A DNA stretch of 64,000 nt from Halorarum halophilum (lineage in GTDB: Archaea > Halobacteriota > Halobacteria > Halobacteriales > Haloferacaceae): NCBI RefSeq assembly GCF_013401515.1, contig NZ_CP058529.1, positions 1,736,001 through 1,800,000 on the forward strand, given 5' to 3'. Shown piece by piece: positions 1 to 7,605 of the stretch (positions within the stretch are counted from its first letter, which is position 1; every line of letters begins with the position of its first letter). Below the pieces are notes generated by a model. The model worked only from the letters and a program-made list of their open reading frames with translations, was not told where the DNA came from and did not search any database. Both the position numbers and the translations under genes were made by a program.

Positions 1-1
1 C

Positions 2-232
2 ATCGACGACGTGGTTCGGGCCCTCTCCTCCGGTGCGGAGACGGAGCTTCGCGCCGAGCACGCGCTCAACACGACGGAGATCCTGTTCGCCGGCCACGAG
101 TCCTCGCGGCGGCGTGGCCGAGTCGACCTTCCGTTGGAGATAGACGACCACCCGCTGGAGTCGCTCATCGAGGCTGGCGAGGTCGAACCGACGGTGTCCG
201 ACGATCGGCCGCCGCACCCCTCGGAGGGGTAG
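2..232 (+). CDS. C-terminal end of a Gfo/Idh/MocA-type oxidoreductase (partial)
   Basis: The window opens inside this gene, so its start is missing; about 76 residues up to the TAG are visible. The tail contains NTTEILFAGHESSRRRGRV, which resembles the C-terminal segment of NAD(P)-dependent Gfo/Idh/MocA sugar dehydrogenases in haloarchaea, where a short Ser-Arg-rich helix follows the last beta strand. No Rossmann fold can be seen because that half lies outside the window. The acidic composition and clean codon periodicity support real coding. The family assignment is by resemblance and only moderately sure. Confidence 0.6.
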   Translation: MDDVVRALSSGAETELRAEHALNTTEILFAGHESSRRRGRVDLPLEIDDHPLESLIEAGEVEPTVSDDRPPHPSEG

Positions 233-846
233 ACGACCTCTAGAGTCGAAGTCTCGATGGCCAAGTGAAACCAGTCACGAGGGCAGTGTCCTCACTGTTC
301 AACTGTAGGATCGACTCGACGCGGTTGTCGTTCTTGCAAGGTAACATTCACAACCGTCCTATCCTGCAAGTTCCTCAGGTTCAGACGGGTTTGCGGAAGA
401 CGGACGTTCCCGGAGGGGGCTTCTCCCTGAACGTGTATCGTGGAGCCTCCACAGTTACCGCCTACCGTTGTTCGACCGTAGCCCCACGATCCTGATCGGA
501 AGGTCGCCGGCTTCGAGGTTCAACTGGAGACGGCTCCCGCCGCCGGACGTACTACCGTACGTAACGACATCATCATTCCCGACGAGCCGCGCTGCTCTGC
601 GCATATCGTCGTAAATGGTCGTCCGGTCGACGTTCGGGTGCTGGAGCGCCCTCCCGGCTTCCTCACGGTCCGCCGACGCCCTCGCCTGCCGTCCTCGATC
701 GCGCTCTTTCTTAGCTGCACGGCGGTGGTTTCGTCTTCCGAATGCTCGCCGTTCAAGCTAAACACCCCCTCGTATCGCTACTAAAGAGAAGTGCGGAGCG
801 GTGACTCTGGGGTGTGATTATATCGGCATATAGAGGGTCCGAAGAG
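233..846. other. Intergenic region without a convincing gene
   Basis: This 614-base gap has lower GC than its surroundings and no open frame with good haloarchaeal codon use. On the minus strand, a frame ending with TAA at 455-457 reads a helix-turn-helix-like stretch (VDRTTIYDDMRRAARLV) of about 90 codons but has no upstream ATG or GTG, so it may be the remains of a small DNA-binding protein. The plus-strand frame at 265-495 has no recognisable family features. The region may be decayed sequence. Confidence 0.4.
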
Positions 847-994
847 TGCCGGGGGCGGGCTCCGAACCCGCGATCTCCGCATATCCCAGGTACGAGGCTC
901 GGCGGGCCTCGTGGGGCGGAGGCTTCCAAGGCGGTCCGCACCGAATCTCGAAACCCTATGAGTGCGGCGCTATGTCCAGCTAAGCCACCCCGGC
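847..994 (-). tRNA. Elongator tRNA-Met (anticodon CAT), intron-containing
   Basis: Read on the minus strand, the 5' acceptor arm GCCGGGG (988-994) pairs with CCCCGGC (848-854), followed by a discriminator A at 847. The T arm with GGTTCGGAGCC-type loop lies at 855-871. The anticodon stem CCGCA/TGCGG (3' strand 877-881) encloses a loop with CAT at 958-960. Between anticodon-loop positions 37 and 38 an insert of 74 nt interrupts the gene; removing it leaves a normal 74-nt tRNA. Introns in elongator tRNA-Met at this position are known in haloarchaea. No CCA is encoded. Confidence 0.92.
883..956 (-). other. tRNA-Met intron (bulge-helix-bulge type)
   Basis: These 74 nt separate the anticodon loop from the 3' half of the anticodon stem of the tRNA. 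The boundaries are inferred from restoring a 7-nt loop closed by CCGCA/TGCGG. The intron is GC-rich and self-complementary (GAGGCC and related runs), consistent with the folded substrate of the archaeal splicing endonuclease EndA. The exact cut sites could differ by one or two bases. Confidence 0.75.
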
Positions 995-1120
995 TCACTC
1001 GAAGTTGGCGCGGTGAGACCCTTTAAGCTTCCCATCTCCCCCGACCGCGGGACGGCGCCGCCTCCGCCCCGCCCCCGCCGACCCACCGGTTTTAAGCCGT
1101 GGCCCCGGTCAATCCGAGGC

Positions 1121-2179
1121 ATGAGTCTTCCGGAACTGGTCCAGCGGGAGATGGGCGAGGAGGACCCCGTCGCCCGGGTCTCCCTCGGGGGGGACGACGA
1201 GCTGTTCGTCACCCCCACGCGGACGCTCATCTACCGCGGCGAGGGGCTCCTCTCCGACGAGACCGTCGACGAGTACCCCCACAGCGCAGAACGCGTCGCG
1301 GTGTCCGAGTCGCGACGCAAGGCGAAACTGACCCTCGATTACGGCCTCGACGGCGAGCAGTCGTTCAACATCCCGCGCAAGAAACTCGACGGCGTGCTCC
1401 ACCCCGTCATCGCCGGTGTCCTCGCCGCGTCCGACATCACGGAGGCCGGCGAGACCGTCGAGCGCACGTTCCGCTTCTCCGACCTGACGCTGGTCGTGAC
1501 GAGCGCGCGTGTCGTCAAGCACATCGGCGCGGCAGTCTGGGACGAGGAGTACGAGGAGTTCCCGTACGACGACGTGACCGACCTCACCTTCGAGGAGGGG
1601 AGCGTCGCCACCTCGATCGTGCTCTCGGTGAACGGCCGGCAGGAACGGTTCAAGGCGCCGGCCGAGGACGCCCGCGCCGTCCGCGAGACGCTCACGGACG
1701 CCATCACGACGTTCTACGGCGTGGACTCGCTGGAGGCGTTCCGCGCGCTCTCGGCCGACGCGGAGGGCGAGGATGAGGAGCCCCGCGGCGAGGTCGACTT
1801 CGGCGACGGGCCGGACCCGCTCTCCGCGGAGCCCGCCGAGATCGACAGCCCCGAGAACGCGACCCGGGAGGATCCGCTGGACGAACCGGTCGGCGGCGAC
1901 TCGCCGGCCGGCGTCGCCGAGGAACCCGCGGAGGACGACCCCACGGACGTCGGGAGCGGTCCGACGGTGGGCGCGACGACCGCGACGACCGCAGCGACGG
2001 AGCCGCGGGCCGAGGACGACGCCTTCGAGGAGAGCGGCTTCCAGGTGGCCGAGCCGACCGACGACGCCGCCGAGCAACTGGCCGCGCTCCGCCAGCAGGT
2101 CGAGGAGCAGAACGACCGGCTCGACCGCCAGTCGGAACTCATCGAACAGCTCATCGAGGAGCTCCGCCGCGGTCGATAA
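1121..2179 (+). CDS. Haloarchaeal conserved protein (DUF7115-like) with C-terminal coiled coil
   Basis: A 352-residue cytoplasmic protein. The start is the ATG at 1121, preceded about 30 bp upstream by a TTTTAAG TATA-like box, which fits a leaderless transcript; longer in-frame starts would run through the tRNA gene. The N-terminal 210 residues form a compact mixed alpha/beta region that begins MSLPELVQREMGEEDPVAR and contains LFVTPTRTLIYRGEG, reminiscent of PH-like or DUF7115 halo proteins. Then comes a roughly 110-residue acidic Glu/Asp/Pro/Ala linker, and the last 30 residues (EQLAALRQQVEEQNDRLDRQ onward) are a heptad coiled coil. The function is unknown; the layout suggests a scaffold or oligomeric regulator. 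The DUF name is from memory and tentative. Confidence 0.8.
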   Translation: MSLPELVQREMGEEDPVARVSLGGDDELFVTPTRTLIYRGEGLLSDETVDEYPHSAERVAVSESRRKAKLTLDYGLDGEQSFNIPRKKLDGVLHPVIAGVLAASDITEAGETVERTFRFSDLTLVVTSARVVKHIGAAVWDEEYEEFPYDDVTDLTFEEGSVATSIVLSVNGRQERFKAPAEDARAVRETLTDAITTFYGVDSLEAFRALSADAEGEDEEPRGEVDFGDGPDPLSAEPAEIDSPENATREDPLDEPVGGDSPAGVAEEPAEDDPTDVGSGPTVGATTATTAATEPRAEDDAFEESGFQVAEPTDDAAEQLAALRQQVEEQNDRLDRQSELIEQLIEELRRGR

Positions 2180-2235
2180 CGGGACCCGGCAACCGGCGTC
2201 CCCCGACTACTCTTCAGCAACCGCCTCGCGCCGAC

Positions 2236-2610
2236 TCACTCCCGGCCCAGCACCTTCCTGACACACGAGGAGCCGAAGGGTCCCAGTTCCCCCGACTCGA
2301 ACGTCACGAAGTGGCCGGTCGAGATGCCCGTCCCGCAGCGTCGACAGGAGAAGTCGCCCTCCCTCGTGACGACCTGCGACCCGAACCGGACGAACGACCC
2401 GCCGCGCCGTGTCCGGACCGTCGCGCCGTCGCGGTCGATGACGCCCCGGTCGTCCGCCTCGTCGAGGATGTCCCGCGTGAGCGTCGGCTCGGTCGTCACC
2501 GCCTCGATGCGGTCCATCGCGTCCGCGAGGGAGAGCTCGTCGTCCTCGAGGTGTTCGAGGAGTTCGACGCCGAGTTCGACGGTCTCGGCGCGGGTTCGCT
2601 TCGGCGGCAC
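2236..2610 (-). CDS. DUF5830-like haloarchaeal protein with zinc-binding motif
   Basis: A 124-residue protein found only in haloarchaea as far as the family is known. The first 85 residues are helical (ETVELGVELLEHLEDDELSL) and look like a winged helix, with an LTRDILDEADDRGVIDRDG recognition-like segment. The C-terminal part has CRRCGTGISTGHFV and a later Cys in GPFGSSCVRK, a plausible zinc knuckle. A TATA-like box (cgtttaagcc on the minus strand) sits about 35 bp upstream of the ATG. It converges with the coiled-coil protein gene. A nucleic-acid-binding role is inferred, not shown. Confidence 0.8.
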   Translation of the reverse strand: MPPKRTRAETVELGVELLEHLEDDELSLADAMDRIEAVTTEPTLTRDILDEADDRGVIDRDGATVRTRRGGSFVRFGSQVVTREGDFSCRRCGTGISTGHFVTFESGELGPFGSSCVRKVLGRE

Positions 2611-2936
2611 GGTTTCGTACCGATGTTTTCGAGGGACGGCTTAAACGTCGCGCCGAACGCGGAGGTCCGATTCGCGGAATCGGCGCGGAGGCGAATCTCG
2701 ACGACCTCGAAAGTCCCACCCGGCGGTCGATCGGGTCGAACGACGCGGTCCTGATTCCGGACGCGTGACGATGGAAATCAGCCGGCAGGCGCGCGGCGGC
2801 CGCTCAGAAGGCGCGGGAGTCGAGCGCCGCGGGGGCTCTCCAGGCCACCGCTATCGTCGACCCTCCCCTGCTACCCGTCGAACATCAACGAACGATCGAC
2901 CGTACCCCTTTTGCCCCGCCACACCCACCCGAGAGC
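2611..2936. other. Divergent intergenic region
   Basis: It holds the promoter of the DUF5830-like gene (TATA-like element near 2640-2647) and the upstream region of the VTT membrane protein. A short gccgcgggggctctcc motif near 2828-2843 resembles the ends of a repeat seen elsewhere in the window (45191-45312). No gene is seen. Confidence 0.4.
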
Positions 2937-3602
2937 GTGAACCGTCGCGCCCTCGCCGCGGGCCTGCTGGCGCTCGTCGTCGTGGCGCTGGCGTGGCTCT
3001 CCTCGCCGGACCTCCTCCTCTCGCGGCTCGAGTGGCTCACCGCCGACCCGGTCCGGCTGGGGCTCGCGCTCTGCCTGCTGGCCGTCGTCCGCCCGCTGCT
3101 CGCGTGGCCGACGTCGCTGCTGGCGGTGCTGGCCGGTTACGGCTACGGGCTCGCCGGCGCCCCGTTCGCGCTGCTGCTCATCACCGCCACGAGCGTCCCG
3201 CCGTACCTGCTCGCGCTGCGCGGCCGGGACGGCTGGGGCGACGGCCGGGCCTCGGCGCTGACTCGGCGGGCGGCCGACGCGGGCGAGCGCGCCGTCTCGG
3301 TCGCCGGCGGCTTCCGGTCGGTGGCCGCCTCGCGGCTGGTCCCGACGCCGTCTGACGCCGTCAGCGTCGCCGCCGGCCTCGCGGGCGTTCGTCCCAGGCC
3401 GTACCTCGCCGGCACCGCGGTCGGCGAGGTCCCCTGGGCGATCGCCGGCACCGTCGCCGGCGCCTCGGCGGGGCGACTCGCGAGCGGCGGGGTGAGCGCG
3501 GTGGTCGACGCGCGACTCGTCGCCGCGGCGGCGCTCGCCGCGTTCCTGTTGCTCGCGGGGCCGGCGGTCCGGCGCTACTCGTCGTCCCACCCGGAGTCCT
3601 GA
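2937..3602 (+). CDS. TVP38/TMEM64 (VTT, DedA-like) membrane protein
   Basis: A 221-residue integral membrane protein with about six hydrophobic segments. The central region has the VTT-domain pattern: a re-entrant Gly/Pro-rich stretch near residues 58-75 (TSLLAVLAGYGYGLAG) and a second motif RLVPTPSDAVSVAAGL followed by LAGTAVGEVPWAIAG. VTT proteins are implicated in lipid scrambling or proton-coupled lipid transport, including polyprenyl-phosphate carriers in bacteria. The GTG start is chosen because it directly precedes the first membrane segment and a T-rich box lies upstream. Its 3' end overlaps the convergent acetyltransferase by 28 bp. Confidence 0.85.
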   Translation: MNRRALAAGLLALVVVALAWLSSPDLLLSRLEWLTADPVRLGLALCLLAVVRPLLAWPTSLLAVLAGYGYGLAGAPFALLLITATSVPPYLLALRGRDGWGDGRASALTRRAADAGERAVSVAGGFRSVAASRLVPTPSDAVSVAAGLAGVRPRPYLAGTAVGEVPWAIAGTVAGASAGRLASGGVSAVVDARLVAAAALAAFLLLAGPAVRRYSSSHPES

Positions 3603-4048
3603 GTCGGCTCCCCTGCGTCCTCGTGGTCACGGCCCGAGTTCTCGTCGGGGTCGCGAGCCATCGCGAGCGCGTCGCCGTCGTCGTAGAAGCCCGGCCTTCG
3701 ACCCGTGACCGCGAAGCCGAGCTTCCGGTACAGTTCGAGCGCAGGCTCGTTGTCGGGGGCGACGAGGAGGGTGACGGTCTCGTCCGCGTCGTCGACGACG
3801 CGGCGGAGCAGTTCCGCTGCGCGGCCCTCGCGGCGGTGGTCGGGGTGGACGACCAGTTCCGCGACGTGGACGCCGTCGCCCCCGACCGGAACGACGTAGC
3901 CGACTGGGGTCCCGTCCGCGACGCTCACGAGCACGTCGCCGGTCCGGAGCCCGTGGGAGAGAAGTTCGGAGCTCGGCTCGTGGAGGTGCGCCTGGAGCCC
4001 CGCGAGCGCGGGCTCGTCGGCCGGTCGACCCTGTCGAACGCGGGTCAC
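3575..4048 (-). CDS. GNAT family N-acetyltransferase
   Basis: A 157-residue acetyl-CoA-dependent acyltransferase. The core beta strand plus acetyl-CoA loop reads HVAELVVHPDHRREGRAAEL, with the Q/R-x-x-G-x-A pyrophosphate-binding motif in RREGRA, and the C-terminal NEPALELYRKLGFAVTGRR is the usual GNAT motif B. The substrate is unknown. The start ATG overlaps the stop of the upstream DUF92 gene (ATGA at 4045-4048), so the two are probably co-translated. The last 25 residues are a charged tail beyond the fold. Confidence 0.9.
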   Translation of the reverse strand: MTRVRQGRPADEPALAGLQAHLHEPSSELLSHGLRTGDVLVSVADGTPVGYVVPVGGDGVHVAELVVHPDHRREGRAAELLRRVVDDADETVTLLVAPDNEPALELYRKLGFAVTGRRPGFYDDGDALAMARDPDENSGRDHEDAGEPTQDSGWDDE

Positions 4049-5394
4049 GCGAGGGGGATCGCGAGCGCGCTCCCGGCGAGCGCTCCGGCGAGCGTCGCGA
4101 GGAAATTGACGGTCTGGTTCGTCAGCCTGCTGCCCTCGACTGTCGCGCCGAGCAGGCTGTCGACGGTCATCCCGATGACACCCCCGCCGGTGACGACGGC
4201 GAGCGCGAGGATCGGGTCCCCAAGGGGCATCGACAGCGCGGCGATGCCGCCGACGAGCGCCGAGCCGACGAGGCCGGCGAGTTCGCCCTGCCAGGTGACC
4301 GCGCCGTCCGTGCCCGGTTCGACGCGCTCGAACGTGGTGACGAGCCGCGGGTCGTCGTACAGGCCGCCGAACTCCGAGGAGAGCGTGTCGGCCATCGCCG
4401 CCGCGACCGAGCCGGCGAACGCGAACGCGAGCAGCGTCGGCGCGACGTCGGCGAGCGGGATTCCGGGATCGAGCAGGTGGACGGCGACCGCGTAGCCCAC
4501 GACGGTGAACAGCGCGACCGAGGCGTTCCCGAGGACGTTCCCTGTGCCGCGGGCGCCGTCGTTCTCCTCGGCGACGCCGCGAGCCTCCTTCTCCTCGTAG
4601 CGGTACTTCGTCGCGAGCGCGCCGACCGAGAAGAACGAGATCAGCACGGCGAACCAGCCGTAGCCGCCGAGGACGACCGAGACGGCCGCGAGCAGGACGC
4701 CCGTGAGCATCCCAGGGACCGAGGCCGCGTCCAGCGCGTAGGACACCCAGCCGAGCGCGACCGCGAGGCCGAGGCCGACCGCGACGAGCCGCGCCGGTAC
4801 GGTCCCGGTGAGCGCGGCGAACAGCCAGAGGATGAAGCCGACCGAGACCATCACGAGCGGGTCGTCACGGCCGAACAGGATGGAGCGGAGCAGCGCGGCG
4901 ATGAGCGACCCGACGGCCGCGAGGAAGGTGTACTTCGGAAGCGCCGCGACGGCGAACTCGCTCGCCGCGGCCGCGACGAACGCCTGGCCGAGGGTGCCCG
5001 CGACGGTGCCGACGGTGACGAATCCCGCGACGACGGCGAACTCGTCGGTCGTGACGTCGCGGACGAACTCGCGGCCGAGGTTGCCGTACGCGAGCGTGAG
5101 GACGGCGGCGGCGAACACGGTGCCGGGGAGCGGCGGCGCCTGCGGGTAGTCGACCGTGAGGATGCCGAGGGCGGCGGCGGCGAGCGTGAACCCGGCCAGT
5201 CCGTTGAGCCGTCGGTCCTCGTGGTCGCCGGGGCGGGCGAACAGTTCGAAGACGGGTCCGTCCTCGATGACGAAGGCGGCGAGGACGGCGACTGCGGCGA
5301 AGGGGGCGGCGGCGGCCGGCCCGAGCGCGGGCGCGGCGAGCACCAGCGTCGCGACGGCGGCGAACGCCCCGGCACGCCGAAGTCGGTGAGTCAC
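4045..5394 (-). CDS. DUF92 (TMEM19/VTE6-like) integral membrane protein
   Basis: A 449-residue protein with 10 or more hydrophobic segments. The C-terminal half carries the DUF92 signature: KYRYEEKEARGVAEENDGAR, then GSVAAAMADTLSSEFGGLYD and VTWQGELAGLVGSALVGG. Characterised relatives include plant VTE6, a phytyl-phosphate kinase, and the fold resembles CTP-dependent polyprenol kinases. The N-terminal 200 residues add membrane helices, as in other archaeal members. It is divergent from a cis-prenyltransferase-like gene 125 bp away, which supports a role in prenyl-phosphate metabolism. That role is inference; the membrane family call is secure. Confidence 0.88.
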   Translation of the reverse strand: MTHRLRRAGAFAAVATLVLAAPALGPAAAAPFAAVAVLAAFVIEDGPVFELFARPGDHEDRRLNGLAGFTLAAAALGILTVDYPQAPPLPGTVFAAAVLTLAYGNLGREFVRDVTTDEFAVVAGFVTVGTVAGTLGQAFVAAAASEFAVAALPKYTFLAAVGSLIAALLRSILFGRDDPLVMVSVGFILWLFAALTGTVPARLVAVGLGLAVALGWVSYALDAASVPGMLTGVLLAAVSVVLGGYGWFAVLISFFSVGALATKYRYEEKEARGVAEENDGARGTGNVLGNASVALFTVVGYAVAVHLLDPGIPLADVAPTLLAFAFAGSVAAAMADTLSSEFGGLYDDPRLVTTFERVEPGTDGAVTWQGELAGLVGSALVGGIAALSMPLGDPILALAVVTGGGVIGMTVDSLLGATVEGSRLTNQTVNFLATLAGALAGSALAIPLA

Positions 5395-5519
5395 GTGGAC
5401 CGGTATCGCGGACGCGCACTTAACGCTCCCGACATGGTACCTCGCGGGTGATTTCGGCTCCGGAGGGAGCGACGACGACCGGACAGGTTTTTGCCGAACG
5501 CTCGCGGAGGTGGCAATCA

Positions 5520-6128
5520 GTGGGCATCTACGACACCTATCTCGCGCTCCGTCACCGGCGCCTCGGCGCCGACCCGCCGCGGCACGTCGCGCTCGTCATC
5601 ACCGAGCGCGACCTCCTCGAGCAGGGCGCCTACGAGACGCTGGAGGACGTGCTCGGCTGGGCGTTCGAGTACGGCGCCGAGCGCGTCACCGTCTCGGTCT
5701 CGGTGCTCGACGAGGCGGTCGTCGACACCCTCGCACGCGAACTCGCCGAGGTGGAGTCGCCCCGCCCCGTCGCGGTCCGGACCCCGGACGACACCGAGCG
5801 CGCGGACGCGCCGGTCCGGGTGAACATCGGCCTCGGCGGGAAACGGGAGTTCGCCGCCGCGGTCCGGGAGATCGCCGAGGCCGTCGAGGAGGGGGAACTG
5901 TCGCCCGAGGACGTCGACGGGGCGGACATCGAGGAGCGACTCGTCTTCCCGGAGGAGCCCGATTTGGTGGTCAAGACGGGCGCCGAGCGGCTCTCCGACT
6001 TCCTGATCTGGCAGTCGGTGTACTCCGAACTGTACTTCACCGACGTGAACTGGCGCGACTTCCGGCTTCGCGACTACTTGCGGGCGGTGCTGGACTACCA
6101 GAACCGACAGCGGCGGTTCGGGCGGTAG
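5520..6128 (+). CDS. Cis-prenyltransferase-like subunit lacking the catalytic Asp (NgBR/Nus1-like)
   Basis: A 202-residue member of the undecaprenyl diphosphate synthase family. The GTG start at 5520 removes a non-conserved leader and begins MGIYDTYLAL. The C-terminal half is well conserved: VNIGLGGKREF, KTGAERLSDFLIWQ at about 152-165, YFTDVNW, and a terminal RRFG at 198-201 matching the RxG motif. The N-terminal catalytic signature HVAxxxDGNxRW is replaced by HVALVITERDLLEQ, so the diphosphate-binding Asp is missing. This is the pattern of the non-catalytic subunit of heteromeric cis-prenyltransferases. The other gene at 7606-8538 has the opposite pattern. Often annotated as uppS, but it is unlikely to be active alone. 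Confidence 0.85.
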   Translation: MGIYDTYLALRHRRLGADPPRHVALVITERDLLEQGAYETLEDVLGWAFEYGAERVTVSVSVLDEAVVDTLARELAEVESPRPVAVRTPDDTERADAPVRVNIGLGGKREFAAAVREIAEAVEEGELSPEDVDGADIEERLVFPEEPDLVVKTGAERLSDFLIWQSVYSELYFTDVNWRDFRLRDYLRAVLDYQNRQRRFGR

Positions 6129-6225
6129 CGAGGGCCACTCGCGAGTCGCCCCGGTCCCGCTCACGGCCGGTCGATGGTCGCGCGGCCAGGTCGAGGTTTT
6201 TCAGGGATGACGAGCCATCCCACTC

Positions 6226-6891
6226 GTGGTATTCACGTACGTCAGGTGGAAACGGGGCCTGGTCGCCGGCGTCGCGTGCTATCTCGCCGGCTACCTCGCG
6301 ATGTTCACGCTCCGGCCCGGAACCGTCCGGCGGGCGATGGCGACGACGACGGCCACGACGGGCCACCGACTCCCGCCCCTGGCCGCCAGCGTTCCGTCGG
6401 ACGTCCCGCGGTGGAAGGTGCTCGCGTGGCTCTGGCACGGGAGCCTGTTCTCCCCGATGGCGACCCACTACCCCGCGATGGGCGGGACGTGGAACGTAAA
6501 CCCGATGGCGGGCATCGCGGACACCCACTGGTACCTGTTCGCGCTCGCGCCGGCGCACCTGTTCGTCGCGGGGTTCGTGGTCGTGCTCGTCTCGTGGACG
6601 CCGAAACCGAGATGCGAGTTCTACACGGGCGCGACGACGGTCCTCGGCTTCTTCCTCTGCTGTTACGCCGGCAGCGTGTACTTCTGCACGGACCAGGTGC
6701 CGACGGACGGGCCGGACCTCCTGACGAGCGCGTACCGTGCCGGGCTGCTCTATCCGGTCGCGTTCGGCGGGCTGGGCGGGCTTCTCGGGAAGCGGGTCAA
6801 GTCGTACTTCGGCATCACACACGAGATACCGCCCGAGGAGCTCTGGAAGTACGACAACCTGCGAACCGACGAGGAACGGCGGTGGGAGTGA
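6226..6891 (+). CDS. Haloarchaeal membrane protein, paralogue of the next gene
   Basis: A 221-residue protein with a GTG start and about five hydrophobic segments: residues about 10-28, 100-125 (YLFALAPAHLFVAGFVVVL), 135-155 and 175-195. The layout, with an Arg-rich start followed by GVACYLAGYLAMFTLRPGTV, an extracellular WLWHGSLFSPM segment, and a C-terminal LLYPVAFGGLGGLLGKRVKS, recurs in the following gene. It has several Cys residues (CEFYTG, CCYAGSVYFC), rare in haloarchaeal membrane proteins. No enzymatic motif is recognised. It lies between the two cis-prenyltransferase-like genes. Function unknown. Confidence 0.78.
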   Translation: MVFTYVRWKRGLVAGVACYLAGYLAMFTLRPGTVRRAMATTTATTGHRLPPLAASVPSDVPRWKVLAWLWHGSLFSPMATHYPAMGGTWNVNPMAGIADTHWYLFALAPAHLFVAGFVVVLVSWTPKPRCEFYTGATTVLGFFLCCYAGSVYFCTDQVPTDGPDLLTSAYRAGLLYPVAFGGLGGLLGKRVKSYFGITHEIPPEELWKYDNLRTDEERRWE

Positions 6892-6959
6892 GGTGTCGAT
6901 CCCGTTCGAATCTCACGGGCGACGGAAGAACTACATACGGGCTCGTGCGAGCCGAATTA

Positions 6960-7604
6960 ATGGCGTTCACCCACGTCCCGCTCCGGCGCTCGGCCGCGCT
7001 CGGCCTCGCCGCCGCCCTCCTCGGCTACCTCCCCGCGTTCGCCCTCGCGACGCTCCGACGATCCGCCATGCTGGCCGTCGAACTCCCCGGCGACCTCCGC
7101 GACCCGGCACCGATGCGCGAGGTGCTCGAACCGGGGACCGCGACTGCGGCCGGGTGGCTCTGGTACAACGCCCACCTCGTACCCACGTCGGTGCCGACGA
7201 CCGACGTGCTCGCCGGGCGGGCGACGCTGACGAACGTCAACTTCCTCAACGCCGTCGGCGGGGTCGCGTTCCTCCTCTACCTCGTTCCCCCGGTCCTGCT
7301 CGTCGCCGCGGGGTACGCCTTCGTCCGCTCCGACGGTATCGGGCTCTCGATGGCCGTCAGCGGCGGTGCGAGCGTCGCGGTCGGCTACACGCCGCTGCTG
7401 GTGCTCGGCGCGTTCCTGATCACCGCCCCCGCCGCGGAGCACGTGGCCGCCGGGCCTGCCGGTATCCCCAGCCTGTTCGCCGCACTCGTCTACCCGGTCG
7501 TCTTCGGCGCGCTCGGCGGAGTTCTGGCGAAGAAACGCGTCCAAGCGATCGAGGCCGCCGACGAGGAGGGAGACGCCGGAGAAGGGACGACCGAGACGAC
7601 CTGA
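6960..7604 (+). CDS. Haloarchaeal membrane protein, paralogue of the preceding gene
   Basis: A 214-residue protein starting at the ATG at 6960, about 70 bp after the preceding gene; longer frames upstream are antisense artefacts. The arrangement of helices parallels its neighbour: LGLAAALLGYLPAFALATLR near the N terminus, WLWYNAHLVPTSVPTTD in the loop, two central helices and LVYPVVFGALGGVLAKKRV before a charged cytoplasmic tail. The family (DUF7978-like in my recollection) is halo-specific and uncharacterised. It converges with the catalytic cis-prenyltransferase gene with a 1-bp gap. Confidence 0.78.
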   Translation: MAFTHVPLRRSAALGLAAALLGYLPAFALATLRRSAMLAVELPGDLRDPAPMREVLEPGTATAAGWLWYNAHLVPTSVPTTDVLAGRATLTNVNFLNAVGGVAFLLYLVPPVLLVAAGYAFVRSDGIGLSMAVSGGASVAVGYTPLLVLGAFLITAPAAEHVAAGPAGIPSLFAALVYPVVFGALGGVLAKKRVQAIEAADEEGDAGEGTTETT

Positions 7605-7605
7605 T

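Noticed and set aside
962-1120. Upstream extension of the coiled-coil protein to position 962
   Set aside because: It would run through the tRNA-Met gene; the ATG at 1121 has a TATA-like box at leaderless spacing.
5448-5519. Longer N terminus of the NgBR-like protein from 5448
   Set aside because: The added residues do not match the family; the GTG at 5520 begins the conserved region.
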